Source: Zeimonas sp032027205
GTDB lineage: Bacteria; Pseudomonadota; Gammaproteobacteria; Burkholderiales; Burkholderiaceae_E
NCBI GenBank assembly: GCA_032027205.1
Contig: JAVSMN010000001.1
Span: 3,351,418 to 3,415,417, forward strand
DNA: 64,000 bases
Direction: 5' to 3'
This document shows positions 1 to 11,958 of this stretch, in pieces. The position numbers were made by a program, and so were the translations under genes. Under the pieces are notes generated by a model that saw only the letters and a list, made by a program, of their open reading frames with translations, did not search any database and was not told the origin of the DNA. Numbering within the stretch: the first letter of the stretch is position 1; each line of letters begins with the position of its first letter.

Positions 1-2
1 TC

Positions 3-893
3 GACGCGGTGCTCGCGTATCTGGACAGCGTCGATCCCGAAGCAGCGAAGCGCGCACGCGCCCGCTACGGCTGCTTCGACCACTTCCGCGAGGACGCGCA
101 GGTCTACGGCTACTCGGTCGCCTTCGACCTCAAGCGTGATTGCGAGCAGGCCGTCGTGCAGCAACTGGTCGAGTTGCGCGAGCGCTCGATCGAGGCCATC
201 GAGCGCGAAGGCGCCGAGAGCGACGCATTGTTCGACGCCGAGCAGAACGCCCGCCTGGTGCGCAACGCCGAGGAGTACTACCGCGCGATGTTCGGCCGAC
301 GCGTCTCGTCGTGGAACTTGCGCGATCGGCACATGGTGGACACGCTGCAAGCGCTCGACACGCACCTGGCACAGCAACTCGGCCGCGAGCCCCGGATCGC
401 GCTGTGGGCGCACAACTCGCACCTGGGCGACGCGGGCGCGACCGAGATGGGCGCCGACGGGCAATGGAACGTCGGGCAACTCGCACGCGAGCGCTATGGG
501 GCACACCGATGCACGCTAGTCGGGTTCACCACGTTCCAGGGAAGCGTCACCGCTGCGTCCGAGTGGGGTGGGACCGAGCAGCGCAAGAGCGTGCGCCCCG
601 GACTCGCCGGCAGCTTCGAAGCGCTCTTTCACGAAGCAGGGCCGGAGCGCTTCGTGCTGCACCCGAACGAGCCGCGCTTCGCGAAGGCCTTCGCCGAGCC
701 GATGCTCGAGCGCGCGATCGGCGTGATCTACCTGCCGGAGTCGGAGCGGATGAGCCACTATTTCCACGCGCGGCTGCCGGCGCAGTTCGACGCCGTGCTG
801 CATTTCGACGTCACGCGAGCGCTCGAGCCGCTCGACCCGGGCGCCCGCTGGCGGATGGACGAAGTGCCGGAGACGTATCCGAGCGGCGTCTGA
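3..893 (+). CDS. Erythromycin esterase-like protein, 5' end cut by window edge
   Basis: The reading frame is open to the first base, so the gene begins outside the window and only the last 296 or so codons are visible. The motif WAHNSHLGD near the middle, followed by a GFTTFQGSVTAA stretch and a C-terminal ARLPAQFDAVLHFD segment, is typical of the erythromycin esterase family. Enzymes of that family proven to act on drugs hydrolyse the macrolide lactone ring, but most chromosomal relatives have no known substrate, so I would not call this a resistance gene. The visible GTG at 9 is inside the conserved domain and is not the start. AlkB follows 33 bases downstream on the same strand. Family call firm, substrate unknown. 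Confidence 0.8.
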   Translation, partial: DAVLAYLDSVDPEAAKRARARYGCFDHFREDAQVYGYSVAFDLKRDCEQAVVQQLVELRERSIEAIEREGAESDALFDAEQNARLVRNAEEYYRAMFGRRVSSWNLRDRHMVDTLQALDTHLAQQLGREPRIALWAHNSHLGDAGATEMGADGQWNVGQLARERYGAHRCTLVGFTTFQGSVTAASEWGGTEQRKSVRPGLAGSFEALFHEAGPERFVLHPNEPRFAKAFAEPMLERAIGVIYLPESERMSHYFHARLPAQFDAVLHFDVTRALEPLDPGARWRMDEVPETYPSGV

Positions 894-926
894 CGCGGGG
901 TGTTGACCGGAAGCCAGGGTGCTCGG

Positions 927-1529
927 ATGGAATCGGATCGACAAGCGTCGTTGTTCGATGCGCCCGTCCCGCTCCCCGCGCACCTGCCGGAAGGACTGCG
1001 CTACGAGCCCGATTTTCTCGATCTCGACGAGGAGCGCGCACTGATCGCGCTCGTTCGCACGCTCCCGTTCGAGGCGGCCAGGTACAAGCAATACAGCGCC
1101 CGGCGCCGCGTCGTCAGCTATGGCGGCAGCTTCGATTACGACGCGAACCGCCTTCGACCGTCCGCCGAGCTCGTCGTCGAACTGCATGCCCTGCGCGCAC
1201 GCGTCGCGCAGTGGCTCGGCGTCGAGCCCGCGCATCTCGTGCACGTGCTGGTCGCCGAATACGCACCGGGAACGCCGCTCGGCTGGCATCGCGATGTGCC
1301 GGATTTCGAGGACGTGGCAGGCGTGTCGCTTGGCGGCGAGGCGACGATGCGCTTTCGTCCCTATCCGCCGGAGCAGCCGAAGCGCGCCGACATCATTCGC
1401 CTGGCCCTCGCGCCGCGCTCGATCTACCTGCTGCGCGGCATCGCTCGCTGGCGGTGGCAGCACAGCGTTGCGCCGACGAACACGCTGCGTTGGTCGATCA
1501 CTTTCCGCACGGCTCGGCGCAAGCACTGA
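927..1529 (+). CDS. AlkB-like 2-oxoglutarate/Fe(II) dioxygenase
   Basis: A 200-residue member of the AlkB family, which repairs alkylated bases in DNA or RNA by oxidative demethylation using iron and 2-oxoglutarate. The iron ligands are visible as the HRD of GWHRDVPDFEDV and the His of WQHSVAP, and the 2-oxoglutarate-binding arginines lie in RWSITFR near the C terminus. The nucleotide-lid region carries YKQYSARRRVVSYGG. I chose the ATG at 927 over a TTG at 900 because the upstream codons (LTGSQGAR) look like untranslated leader. It lies 33 bases after the esterase-like gene and may be cotranscribed with it. The exact substrate class within the AlkB family cannot be told. Confidence 0.85.
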   Translation: MESDRQASLFDAPVPLPAHLPEGLRYEPDFLDLDEERALIALVRTLPFEAARYKQYSARRRVVSYGGSFDYDANRLRPSAELVVELHALRARVAQWLGVEPAHLVHVLVAEYAPGTPLGWHRDVPDFEDVAGVSLGGEATMRFRPYPPEQPKRADIIRLALAPRSIYLLRGIARWRWQHSVAPTNTLRWSITFRTARRKH

Positions 1530-1576
1530 ATGCGAGGCGCAGCGGTCCGTTGCCCGCTGCAGTGAACGATGAAGGC

Positions 1577-1618
1577 GAAAAGAAAAGGGAGTCCGATGCG
1601 ACTGCAGCGAACTCCCTT
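1577..1618 (-). terminator. Rho-independent terminator after tRNA-Asn
   Basis: Read on the minus strand, AAGGGAGT (1618-1611) pairs with ACTCCCTT (1592-1585) around an 18-base loop, and is followed by TTTTCTTTT. It begins 9 bases past the encoded CCA of tRNA-Asn. Confidence 0.75.
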
Positions 1619-1626
1619 CGGATTTT

Positions 1627-1702
1627 TGGCTCCCCGACCTGGGCTCGAACCAGGGACCTGCGGATTAACAGTCCGTCGCTCTACCGACTGAGCTATCGGG
1701 GA
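1627..1702 (-). tRNA. tRNA-Asn (GTT)
   Basis: The minus strand folds into a 76-base cloverleaf: acceptor TCCCCGA/TCGGGGA, D arm with AGCTCAGTCGGTAGAGC, anticodon stem-loop ending CTGTTAATC (anticodon GTT, Asn), T arm GGTTCGAGCC, discriminator G and an encoded CCA (1629-1627). A terminator follows directly. Confidence 0.97.
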
Positions 1703-1752
1703 ATAGCCCGCCAGTATATCGGATCGCGGCGTCGAAGCGAGCGGGGGGCGTG

Positions 1753-2961
1753 CTAGCCCTTGATCACCCCCGCCATCGCCTTCGCCACCGCATCGATGTT
1801 CCGGCTGTTCAGCGCCGCCAGGCAGATGCGTCCGGTGCCGACCGCGTAGATCCCGAACTCGTCGCGCAGCCGCTCGACCTGCTTCGGATTCAGCCCGGAA
1901 TACGAGAACATCCCGCGCTGGCGCTCGACGAAGGAGAAATCCCGGTTGACGCCATTCTCGCGCAGCCGCTGCACGAGTCCGGTGCGCATCGCGCGGATCC
2001 GATCGCGCATTCCGGCGAGCTCGCGCTCCCACCGTTCGCGCAACTCCGGCGTGGACAGCACCGCAGCGACGATCGCCGCGCCGTGCGTCGGCGGGTTCGA
2101 GTAGTTGGTGCGGATCACGCGCTTGACCTGGCTCGTGACGCGGGCCGCTTCGTCGCGGTCGGCGGTGACGATCGACAGCGCACCCACACGCTCGCCGTAC
2201 AGCGAGAACGACTTCGAGAACGAACTCGACACGAAGAACGACAGGCCGGAGTCGGCGAACTTGCGCACCGCCATCGCGTCGGCTTCGATGCCTTCGGCGA
2301 AGCCCTGGTACGCCATGTCGAGGAAGGCAACGAGCCCACGCTCGCGCACTACCGAAACGACGGCGTCCCACTGGGCGGCGTTCAGGTCCACGCCGGTCGG
2401 GTTGTGGCAGCAGGCGTGCAGCACGACGATCGAGTGCGCGGGAAGACCGCGCAGCGCCTCGAGCATCGCGTCGAAACGCAGGCCGTGCGTGGCGGGGTCG
2501 TAGTAAGGGTAGGCCTGCACGGCGAATCCAGCCGCCTCGAACAGCGCGCGGTGGTTCTCCCAGCTCGGGTTGCTGATCCAGACGCCTGCCTGCGGGTAGA
2601 GCCGGCGCAGGAAATCGGCCCCTACACGCAGCGCTCCGGTTCCGCCCAGCGCCTCGAAGGTCGCCACGCGACCGGCTGCGAGCAGCGGCGAATCGGCGCC
2701 GAACAGCAGTTTCTGGACGGCCTGGTTGTAGGCGCCGAAGCCTTCGATCGGCAGGTAGCCGCGCGCCGGTGCGGCATCGATCCGGGCGCGCTCGGCCTGA
2801 CGCACCGCCTCGAGCAGCGGAATCCGCCCGTTGTCGTCGTAGTAGATGCCGACGCCCAGGTTCACCTTGCTGGCGCGCGGGTCGGCATTGAAGGCTTCGG
2901 TCAGGCCGAGGATAGGATCCCTGGGCGCCATTTCCACGGCAGAAAACATCGACGAAGTCAT
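1753..2961 (-). CDS. tyrB: Aromatic amino acid / aspartate aminotransferase
   Basis: A 402-residue class I PLP-dependent aminotransferase, which moves the amino group of aspartate or an aromatic amino acid to 2-oxoglutarate. The PLP lysine lies in SSSFSKSFSLYGERVG, the cofactor-binding SNPSWENH and ACCHNPTG motifs precede it, and the substrate arginine region appears as RGMFSYSGL. The start at 2961 (MTSSMFSAVEMAPRDPILGL) matches the usual N terminus; longer in-frame extensions run through non-coding sequence. It is transcribed toward tRNA-Asn and divergently from uvrB. TyrB and AspC cannot be separated reliably from sequence alone; I use tyrB because betaproteobacterial copies of this length are usually aromatic enzymes. 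Confidence 0.85.
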   Translation of the reverse strand: MTSSMFSAVEMAPRDPILGLTEAFNADPRASKVNLGVGIYYDDNGRIPLLEAVRQAERARIDAAPARGYLPIEGFGAYNQAVQKLLFGADSPLLAAGRVATFEALGGTGALRVGADFLRRLYPQAGVWISNPSWENHRALFEAAGFAVQAYPYYDPATHGLRFDAMLEALRGLPAHSIVVLHACCHNPTGVDLNAAQWDAVVSVVRERGLVAFLDMAYQGFAEGIEADAMAVRKFADSGLSFFVSSSFSKSFSLYGERVGALSIVTADRDEAARVTSQVKRVIRTNYSNPPTHGAAIVAAVLSTPELRERWERELAGMRDRIRAMRTGLVQRLRENGVNRDFSFVERQRGMFSYSGLNPKQVERLRDEFGIYAVGTGRICLAALNSRNIDAVAKAMAGVIKG

Positions 2962-3275
2962 CGCGGTCGGAACTCTTCGAGTGGGATGATCGAGGGCGCG
3001 CGCGTTTCGGTGCGCTGCAACATCAGGCGCGCGCAATGCTGGATTTTTGGGGAGGCGAAGGCGATAATGACGGTTTTGCCGCCGACACCTCGCACGCTGG
3101 TGCAGGTGGATTTTCGTGGTGATCGCACCCGCTTCGTGATGCCGGAGAAGCCGGCCGGTGGCGGTTTGTGCGATGCAGCGAAAACCCGCCTTGCCGGCTC
3201 CGCGCGGCACTGCGGGACAACCCTGAAAAACAGTTTAGCACGCTGCCGAGACGCATCGATCCGGGCCTCTTCTGC
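2962..3275. other. Divergent intergenic region, tyrB / uvrB
   Basis: This 314-base gap must hold the promoters of both genes. An AT-rich pocket near 3053-3076, including a CATTAT hexamer on the minus strand, may serve tyrB, and another at 3223-3238 may serve uvrB. I find no 16-bp LexA box (CTGT-N8-ACAG). No ORF here looks coding. Confidence 0.5.
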
Positions 3276-5396
<2,121 letters not shown>

Positions 5397-5463
5397 ACAG
5401 ATTTCTTCGACTCACGCGGATACGGATACGAAAATGGCAAAGAGAGAACCGGTATCGCTCGCG

Positions 5464-5955
5464 ATGAACACGCGCGTGCTGTTCGTCTGCATGGGCAACA
5501 TCTGCCGCTCGCCGATGGCCGAGGGCGTGTTCCGGCACCTGGTGCGCCAGGCCGGACTCGACGAGGTCGTGCGCGTCTCGTCGGCGGGAACGCACGCCTT
5601 CCATCTCGGCGAGGCGCCCGACAAACGCGCGCAGGCGGCGGCATCCCGACGCGGCTACGACATCGCCGACCTGCGCGCAACGCGCGTGCGCGAGAAGGAT
5701 TTCGACGAGTTCGATCTCGTGCTGGCGATGGACTGGGACAACCTCTCGGCGCTGCAGCAGTTGGCGCCGAAAACCTCGCACCACAAGCTTCAGCTGCTGA
5801 TGCGCTTCGCCACCGAGCACGAGACGGCGACGATCCCCGATCCGTACTACGGCAACGTGCAGGGCTTCGACCAGACGCTCGACTACATCGAGGATGCCTG
5901 CAACGGGCTGCTCGAACTGGCCAAGCGGCGCGCGACGCAGGTGGCGGCGGCCTGA
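5464..5955 (+). CDS. Low molecular weight protein-tyrosine phosphatase
   Basis: A 163-residue cytoplasmic phosphatase of the arsenate reductase/LMW-PTP fold. The P-loop CX5R is CMGNICRS, with nucleophile Cys9 and Arg15, and the general acid lies in IPDPYYG. In other bacteria such enzymes dephosphorylate tyrosine kinases of exopolysaccharide systems, but no such genes are nearby. I chose ATG 5464 because it gives the family N terminus; an ATG at 5434 would add ten residues (MAKREPVSLA) and cannot be excluded, since neither start has a strong ribosome site. It is followed by a strong terminator, so it may end a uvrB transcript. Confidence 0.9.
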   Translation: MNTRVLFVCMGNICRSPMAEGVFRHLVRQAGLDEVVRVSSAGTHAFHLGEAPDKRAQAAASRRGYDIADLRATRVREKDFDEFDLVLAMDWDNLSALQQLAPKTSHHKLQLLMRFATEHETATIPDPYYGNVQGFDQTLDYIEDACNGLLELAKRRATQVAAA

Positions 5956-5976
5956 GGAAGGGCACGCTGCGAAAGA

Positions 5977-6003
5977 AAGGGGCCGCGCTTGCGGCCCCTT
6001 TTC
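5977..6003 (+). terminator. Rho-independent terminator after the phosphatase gene
   Basis: A perfect 10-bp stem AAGGGGCCGC / GCGGCCCCTT closes a GCTT tetraloop and is followed by TTTTC. It lies between the convergent phosphatase and esterase genes. Confidence 0.9.
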
Positions 6004-6050
6004 GTGAAGCGATGGCCGCTACGGTTTGCGCACGCGCAGCGTGCCTTCCT

Positions 6051-7832
6051 TCACTCGAGCGTTCCGTCGGCCTCCACGTGGATCGATACCGCCGTCGGGC
6101 TCGCGTCGAAGACCATCGCCGCAGGCCACGCCGGCCACGTCGGGACAGCCGAGTTGTTGGGATCGCCGGTCCGCGCGAAGGCGGCAATGCTCTGCATCAT
6201 CGCACTCGATAGTGCCAGCCGGCCGGGGGCGTTGGCGTTTGCGTTCACCGCATTCGAGAACAGCGACGGGCCGAAGTTGCCGAAGATGAACGGAAGGTCG
6301 AACGCGTGTGCGGCGCCGTACACGTCGTTCCACGGCGCCGGCTCCTCGTCCCAGTCAAAGCGGTAGAACCAGACGTTCGACTGTCGCGGCTTGATCGCGT
6401 TGAGCACGTCGATGCGGTTGACCGTCATGAAGATGTCGTCGAGAAGTTCGGTGAGCGCCGTCCACCCGCCGGGCTTGCCGACCGGCAGGTATGCGGGATT
6501 GACGATATCGGTGATCAGGTCGGGCTGCGGCGCGTTCGGATCGAAGTTCGCCATCAGACGAAAACGCGTGGCGTCGTCCATGATGAACCCGGGAGGTCCG
6601 CCGAAGACCGTGAGGAACGGCGCGAACAGCTTTCCCTCGTCGCGCGTGTTGCCGGCGAGTACCGGCACCGCCCGATACTGCCCCGCCTTGATTGCGGCGA
6701 TCGGGTTCGCCGGCAGGACGGTGCCGTCGGGAATCGGGCCGGAGCCGCCCAACCCCAGCGGCCCGAGCCTGGTCAACACCGTCGTGAGGATGACGGCCGC
6801 GCTCTTCGAGCGCATGTAGTCGGCAACCTGCGCGTCGGTCATTGTCGCGACGAGAGCCTGCGCCGCAGCTACATCGGCCGCACGTCCGTCGGCGATCAGC
6901 AGTTCGTGGAGTAGCCGGTTGGCCTGGTTGGTGTACGTCACGGCCGGGGCGAGGGTCGGGATCGTGCCTGGGGGCAGCGTTGCAGCGGTCGAAATCCCGC
7001 CACTGATCGGAACCACCTTGTGGAACAGCGAGTCGGCCAGCGGCGAAGTCATCAACGCCCATACGTTGATCGCGCCGGCTGACTGCCCCATCAACGTCAC
7101 GTTGGAGGGATTGCCGCCGAACTGCGCGATGTCGCGCTGGACGAACTTCAGCGCCTGCACGATGTCGAGCAGCGCGAAGTTGCCGGAATCACCGACCGGA
7201 TCGCTGCCGCTCCTGAGCTGGTTCAAGCCGAAGAAGCCGAGGACGCCGACCCGATAGTTCATCGTGACGACGACGGCATTGGCCTGCCTTGCGAGCGCTG
7301 CTCCGTCGTACACCGGGTCGGCCGTGTAGCCGGAGATGTTGCTGCCGCCGTAGACGAAGGCGATGACCGGGAGATCGCGCTCGCGGCTCGCCGGGCGCCA
7401 GATGTTCAGCGTCAGGCAGTCTTCGCTGCCCACCGGCGTGTTGAGCGTGCTCGCGATAGTGTCGTCGTAGCGATTGTTCGATCCGGGTCCGTAGATACGT
7501 CCGTTCTGGATGCAGGCGCTTCCGAAGGCAGTGGCGTCGCGTTGCCCTTTCCACGCCTGGGGATCCGTCGGCGCCTTCCAGCGCAGCTCCCCGAGCGGCG
7601 GGCTTGCGAACGGAATTCCCTTCCACGAGAGCGTTCCGGTTCCATCGTCTTCGACGCCTGCAAGAAGGCCGAACGACGTCTGAACCGGGCGCCGGGCGAA
7701 CGGAATCCCCGTTCCGTCCGCGCCTTTCAACGCCAGCGTCGCGTCTCCGCCGCCCCCGCCGCCGCACGCGACCAGTGAGAAAGCGGCCGCGACCGACAGC
7801 AACAGACCTTTTGCCTTTGCGAATGCGGGCAT
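6051..7832 (-). CDS. Type B carboxylesterase, lipoprotein
   Basis: A 593-residue alpha/beta hydrolase of the carboxylesterase/cholinesterase family. A lipoprotein signal is clear: hydrophobic segment then LVAC with Cys23, followed by a GGGGGG linker, so it is probably anchored in the outer or inner membrane facing the periplasm. The nucleophile is in GQSAGAINVW, the oxyanion region is YGGSNISGY (instead of the usual HGGGF), EDCLTLNIWRP is the family signature, and the catalytic His is likely in AAHAFDLPFIFGN. The ATG at 7832 sits just after an excellent GGAGGAG ribosome site. Substrate unknown. It is divergent from iscR. Confidence 0.88.
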   Translation of the reverse strand: MPAFAKAKGLLLSVAAAFSLVACGGGGGGDATLALKGADGTGIPFARRPVQTSFGLLAGVEDDGTGTLSWKGIPFASPPLGELRWKAPTDPQAWKGQRDATAFGSACIQNGRIYGPGSNNRYDDTIASTLNTPVGSEDCLTLNIWRPASRERDLPVIAFVYGGSNISGYTADPVYDGAALARQANAVVVTMNYRVGVLGFFGLNQLRSGSDPVGDSGNFALLDIVQALKFVQRDIAQFGGNPSNVTLMGQSAGAINVWALMTSPLADSLFHKVVPISGGISTAATLPPGTIPTLAPAVTYTNQANRLLHELLIADGRAADVAAAQALVATMTDAQVADYMRSKSAAVILTTVLTRLGPLGLGGSGPIPDGTVLPANPIAAIKAGQYRAVPVLAGNTRDEGKLFAPFLTVFGGPPGFIMDDATRFRLMANFDPNAPQPDLITDIVNPAYLPVGKPGGWTALTELLDDIFMTVNRIDVLNAIKPRQSNVWFYRFDWDEEPAPWNDVYGAAHAFDLPFIFGNFGPSLFSNAVNANANAPGRLALSSAMMQSIAAFARTGDPNNSAVPTWPAWPAAMVFDASPTAVSIHVEADGTLE

Positions 7833-8042
7833 CTCTCCTCCGTGCGTGGCTCTTGGTGCCGGTTCTCTGGCGTCGGCACGTGAAGGCGATCGTAGCAAGG
7901 GCGCTGGGAGCAATGAGAAGCGGCCCGCAAAGGCAAAGGCCCTTTCTGCGTGTGTCCTTTGCGCTGGGGATTTCCCTACCCGGGACCCTGAAATGCTAGG
8001 GGGTTGCGTGCCGTCCATCGCGTAGGGAATTGCGATCGGGTC

Positions 8043-8066
8043 CTGACAGGGGATAGTACCTGTCAG
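8043..8066. repeat. Perfect inverted repeat, possible operator
   Basis: CTGACAGG (8043-8050) and CCTGTCAG (8059-8066) are separated by eight bases (GGATAGTA). The size and spacing fit a dimeric repressor site. It lies about 115 bases before the likely iscR promoter and 210 bases before the esterase start. No T-run follows, so it is not a terminator. The protein that binds it is unknown. Confidence 0.5.
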
Positions 8067-8167
8067 ACCGTGTGTGAATTCGTTGCGACGGACGCGCCGA
8101 CGACAGGAAGGAAAGGAAAAGCGGAAATCGTTTCCGATTTTCCGGAAAAGATTTCCCACTGCCGAAG

Positions 8168-8195
8168 TAGACAATTCTCAATATCAGACTAAACT
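8168..8195 (+). promoter_or_regulatory. Likely sigma-70 promoter of iscR
   Basis: TAGACA (8168-8173) and TAAACT (8190-8195) are separated by 16 bases. The IscR operator covers the -10 element, which fits autorepression. Confidence 0.5.
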
Positions 8196-8205
8196 AGTCC
8201 ACTAC
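8181..8205 (+). promoter_or_regulatory. IscR type 1 binding site
   Basis: The 25 bases from ATATCAGACT to GTCCACTAC match about 20 of 25 positions of the type 1 IscR consensus recalled from E. coli, including the central GACTA...TAGTC dyad. [2Fe-2S]-IscR would cover the -10 region and repress its own gene. Confidence 0.7.
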
Positions 8206-8217
8206 TCGGAGCTCTCC

Positions 8218-8748
8218 ATGCGACTCACCACCAAAGGACGCTTTGCGGTCACTGCGATGATCGACCTGGCGATGCGACAGCACCACGGCCCGGTTACGCT
8301 CGCCGGCATCAGCCAGCGACAGAAGATCTCGCTGTCGTACCTCGAGCAGTTGTTCGGCAAGCTGCGGCGTCACGAGTTGGTTGAGAGCACGCGGGGTCCG
8401 GGGGGTGGCTACACGCTGGCGCGGCCAATGAAAGACGTGACGGTCGCCGACATGATCTTCGCCGTCGATGAGCCGCTCGACGCCACACAATGCGGCGGCC
8501 AGGAGAATTGCCAGAATGACGACGGCCCGTGCATGACGCACGAGCTGTGGACGAATCTGAACAAGCGGATGATCGAGTACCTCGATTCGGTTTCGCTCGC
8601 CGACCTCGTCGAACAGCAGAAGGGTCGCGAAACGAAGTCGCATCCGAGGGAGATCTCGGTCCTGAAGGAGCATCGCGCTGCGCTCGAGTTCCCGACCTCG
8701 ACGCTGCAGCCGATCAAGCTGGAGAAGGGTCGCATCACTACGCTCTGA
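8218..8748 (+). CDS. iscR: Fe-S cluster regulator IscR
   Basis: A 176-residue Rrf2-family repressor that senses the Fe-S status of the cell by binding a [2Fe-2S] cluster. The winged helix is at the N terminus (MRLTTKGRFAVTAMIDLA). The cluster ligands are present: Cys92, Cys98 and Cys105 in QCGGQENC...GPC, and His108 in MTHELW. An IscR type 1 operator overlaps the promoter, so the gene is almost certainly autoregulated. The C-terminal tail after SLADLV is about 40 residues long, as in other betaproteobacteria. iscA follows after 94 bases; iscS and iscU are not here. Confidence 0.95.
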   Translation: MRLTTKGRFAVTAMIDLAMRQHHGPVTLAGISQRQKISLSYLEQLFGKLRRHELVESTRGPGGGYTLARPMKDVTVADMIFAVDEPLDATQCGGQENCQNDDGPCMTHELWTNLNKRMIEYLDSVSLADLVEQQKGRETKSHPREISVLKEHRAALEFPTSTLQPIKLEKGRITTL

Positions 8749-8842
8749 GTGCCGGCCGCCCGGCGCCCGACGCGCCAGTCGAGCGCCGCGGCGGTTCTGC
8801 CGCATTCCGGCAGGCGCGGCGCACGAGCATCTGGGGAGTCGA

Positions 8843-9178
8843 ATGGGAGAATCGAAGGGAATCCGTCTTACCGAAGCAGCGGCGCGACACGTCGCGCGCT
8901 CGCTCGAGCGGCGCGGCACCGGCGTGGGCCTGCGCGTGGGCGTGAAGGCGTCCGGATGCTCAGGACTGTCGTATCAGCTCGAGTTCGCCGATGAGCGGCG
9001 CGCCGACGACGTCGAATACGAGTCGAACGGCGTGTGCGTGCTGATCGATCCGAAGAGCCTGCCGTATCTCGACGGCATCGAGCTCGACTTCGTGCGCGAA
9101 GGACTGAACGAAGGCTTCAAGTTCTACAACCCGAACGTGAAGGCCACCTGCGGCTGCGGCGGGTCCTTCGCCGCCTGA
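8843..9178 (+). CDS. iscA: Iron-sulfur cluster assembly protein IscA
   Basis: A 111-residue A-type carrier that takes Fe-S clusters from the scaffold and passes them to target proteins. The three conserved cysteines are Cys39 in SGCSGLSY and Cys103/Cys105 in CGCGGSF, and FKFYNPNVKATCGCG is the IscA rather than ErpA form of the C terminus. It lies 94 bases downstream of iscR on the same strand and is likely cotranscribed under IscR control. It ends 10 bases before the convergent end of the MFS gene. The rest of an isc cluster is missing at this place. Confidence 0.9.
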   Translation: MGESKGIRLTEAAARHVARSLERRGTGVGLRVGVKASGCSGLSYQLEFADERRADDVEYESNGVCVLIDPKSLPYLDGIELDFVREGLNEGFKFYNPNVKATCGCGGSFAA

Positions 9179-9188
9179 TCCGGCAGGT

Positions 9189-10382
9189 TCAGGCAGGCCG
9201 CAGGCTGCGGCGCGTCATTCCGGTGAGAGCGACGATGGCGCCCAGCGCGCCGAGCGCAAGCACGCCCAGCAGGGCGAGACCGACGCCCGAGCCCATCGAT
9301 TCCAGCAGCGCCGAGAACAGTACCGGCGCCGCGGCCGCGGCGACGAAACCGGGAGCGGCAATTCGACCGAGCCGTTCGGCGTAGCCGGCGCTGCCGAAGA
9401 CCGCCAGCGGAAGAGCTCCGCGCACGATCGTCATCAGTCCGTTTGCGCACCCGTAGACCAGCACGAAGAGCGCCGCGCTCGCGGTGCTTACCGGCAGCGC
9501 CAACGCAACCGCGAATGACGCTGGCAACAGCGCGACCGAAGGCACCGCGACGGCGACTGCGCTAAGGCGGCGTTGCAGCGTCATCTCGGCCACGCGCGCC
9601 AGCACCTGCGCCACGCCCATCAGCGAAGCCGCGGAGACTGCGACCGCTGCGCCGAAGCCGAAGCCGCCGAGCAGGCCGACCAAATGCGCGGCCATTGCCG
9701 ACTGCACGAAGGCATGCAGCGTGAAGGCGAGGGCGGCCAGGCGCAGCGCATTGCGCGTGTGCTGCTCCTCCATGATCGGTGTGGCGGCGTCCGTTTCGTG
9801 CACGGGGCTGCCCGCCCGCCGGCTTCCGGCGAAGCGGGCGTGCAGCAGCGCGCAAGGCACGAGATTGAGCAGCGCGTAGACCTGCAGCGTCGCGCGCCAG
9901 CCGAAGTTGGCGTCCAGCCAGCCGCCCAGCGGCCAGAACACCGTCGACGCGAGTCCGCCGAACAGGGTGAGCAACGAGATCGCGCGCCGCGCCTGCGGGC
10001 CGGCCAGCGCCGCCATCGCAGCGAAGGCGCCGTCGTAGAGGACCGAGCGCATCGCCAGGCCGATCAGCGTCCAGCCGACGAAGAGCAGCGGCCCGCCCTG
10101 CGCGAACGACATCACGAGCAAGCCTAGCGCCACGAGTACGGAGGCGATCGTCATCACCGCGCGCGCGCCGTACCGGTCCATCAGGCGGCCGCTCGCTCGC
10201 GCGCTGAGTCCGGCGATCAGCAGACCCCAGGAAAACGAGCCGAGCACCAGCGTGGGGCTCGTGCCGATCCCTGCTGCGATCGAATCGGCCAGGATCGCCG
10301 GCAGGTAGTGGGTTGTGCCCCAGCCGACGATCTGCGTCAGGCCGAGCGCGGCGATCGCGGCGCCGACCGGGGAAAGGGACAC
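9189..10382 (-). CDS. MFS transporter
   Basis: A 397-residue integral inner-membrane protein with about twelve hydrophobic segments and the loop signature GRLMDRYGARAVM after the second segment, typical of the major facilitator superfamily. The central cytoplasmic loop is near SRRAGSPVHETDAATP. The start is a GTG at 10382, 25 bases after the lysS stop, so it appears to be the last gene of the rpfE-like/recJ/prfB/lysS operon. It has no close link in function with those genes. The ribosome site is weak. Substrate unknown. Confidence 0.8.
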   Translation of the reverse strand: MSLSPVGAAIAALGLTQIVGWGTTHYLPAILADSIAAGIGTSPTLVLGSFSWGLLIAGLSARASGRLMDRYGARAVMTIASVLVALGLLVMSFAQGGPLLFVGWTLIGLAMRSVLYDGAFAAMAALAGPQARRAISLLTLFGGLASTVFWPLGGWLDANFGWRATLQVYALLNLVPCALLHARFAGSRRAGSPVHETDAATPIMEEQHTRNALRLAALAFTLHAFVQSAMAAHLVGLLGGFGFGAAVAVSAASLMGVAQVLARVAEMTLQRRLSAVAVAVPSVALLPASFAVALALPVSTASAALFVLVYGCANGLMTIVRGALPLAVFGSAGYAERLGRIAAPGFVAAAAAPVLFSALLESMGSGVGLALLGVLALGALGAIVALTGMTRRSLRPA

Positions 10383-10407
10383 GGAGACGGGCGGCTGTGC
10401 CGGAGCG

Positions 10408-11955
<1,548 letters not shown>

Positions 11956-11958
11956 CGG

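Larger units (their letters stand above)
7833..8217. other. Divergent intergenic region, esterase / iscR
   Basis: A 385-base gap without a credible gene. It holds the esterase ribosome site (7833-7842, minus strand), an 8-bp inverted repeat at 8043-8066, an AT-richer stretch at 8100-8160, and the iscR promoter and IscR operator at 8168-8205. Confidence 0.6.

Noticed and set aside
3222..3236. CTGAAAAACAG before uvrB as SOS box
   Set aside because: A LexA site needs CTGT-N8-ACAG over 16 bases; this dyad is only 11 bases with a five-base spacer.
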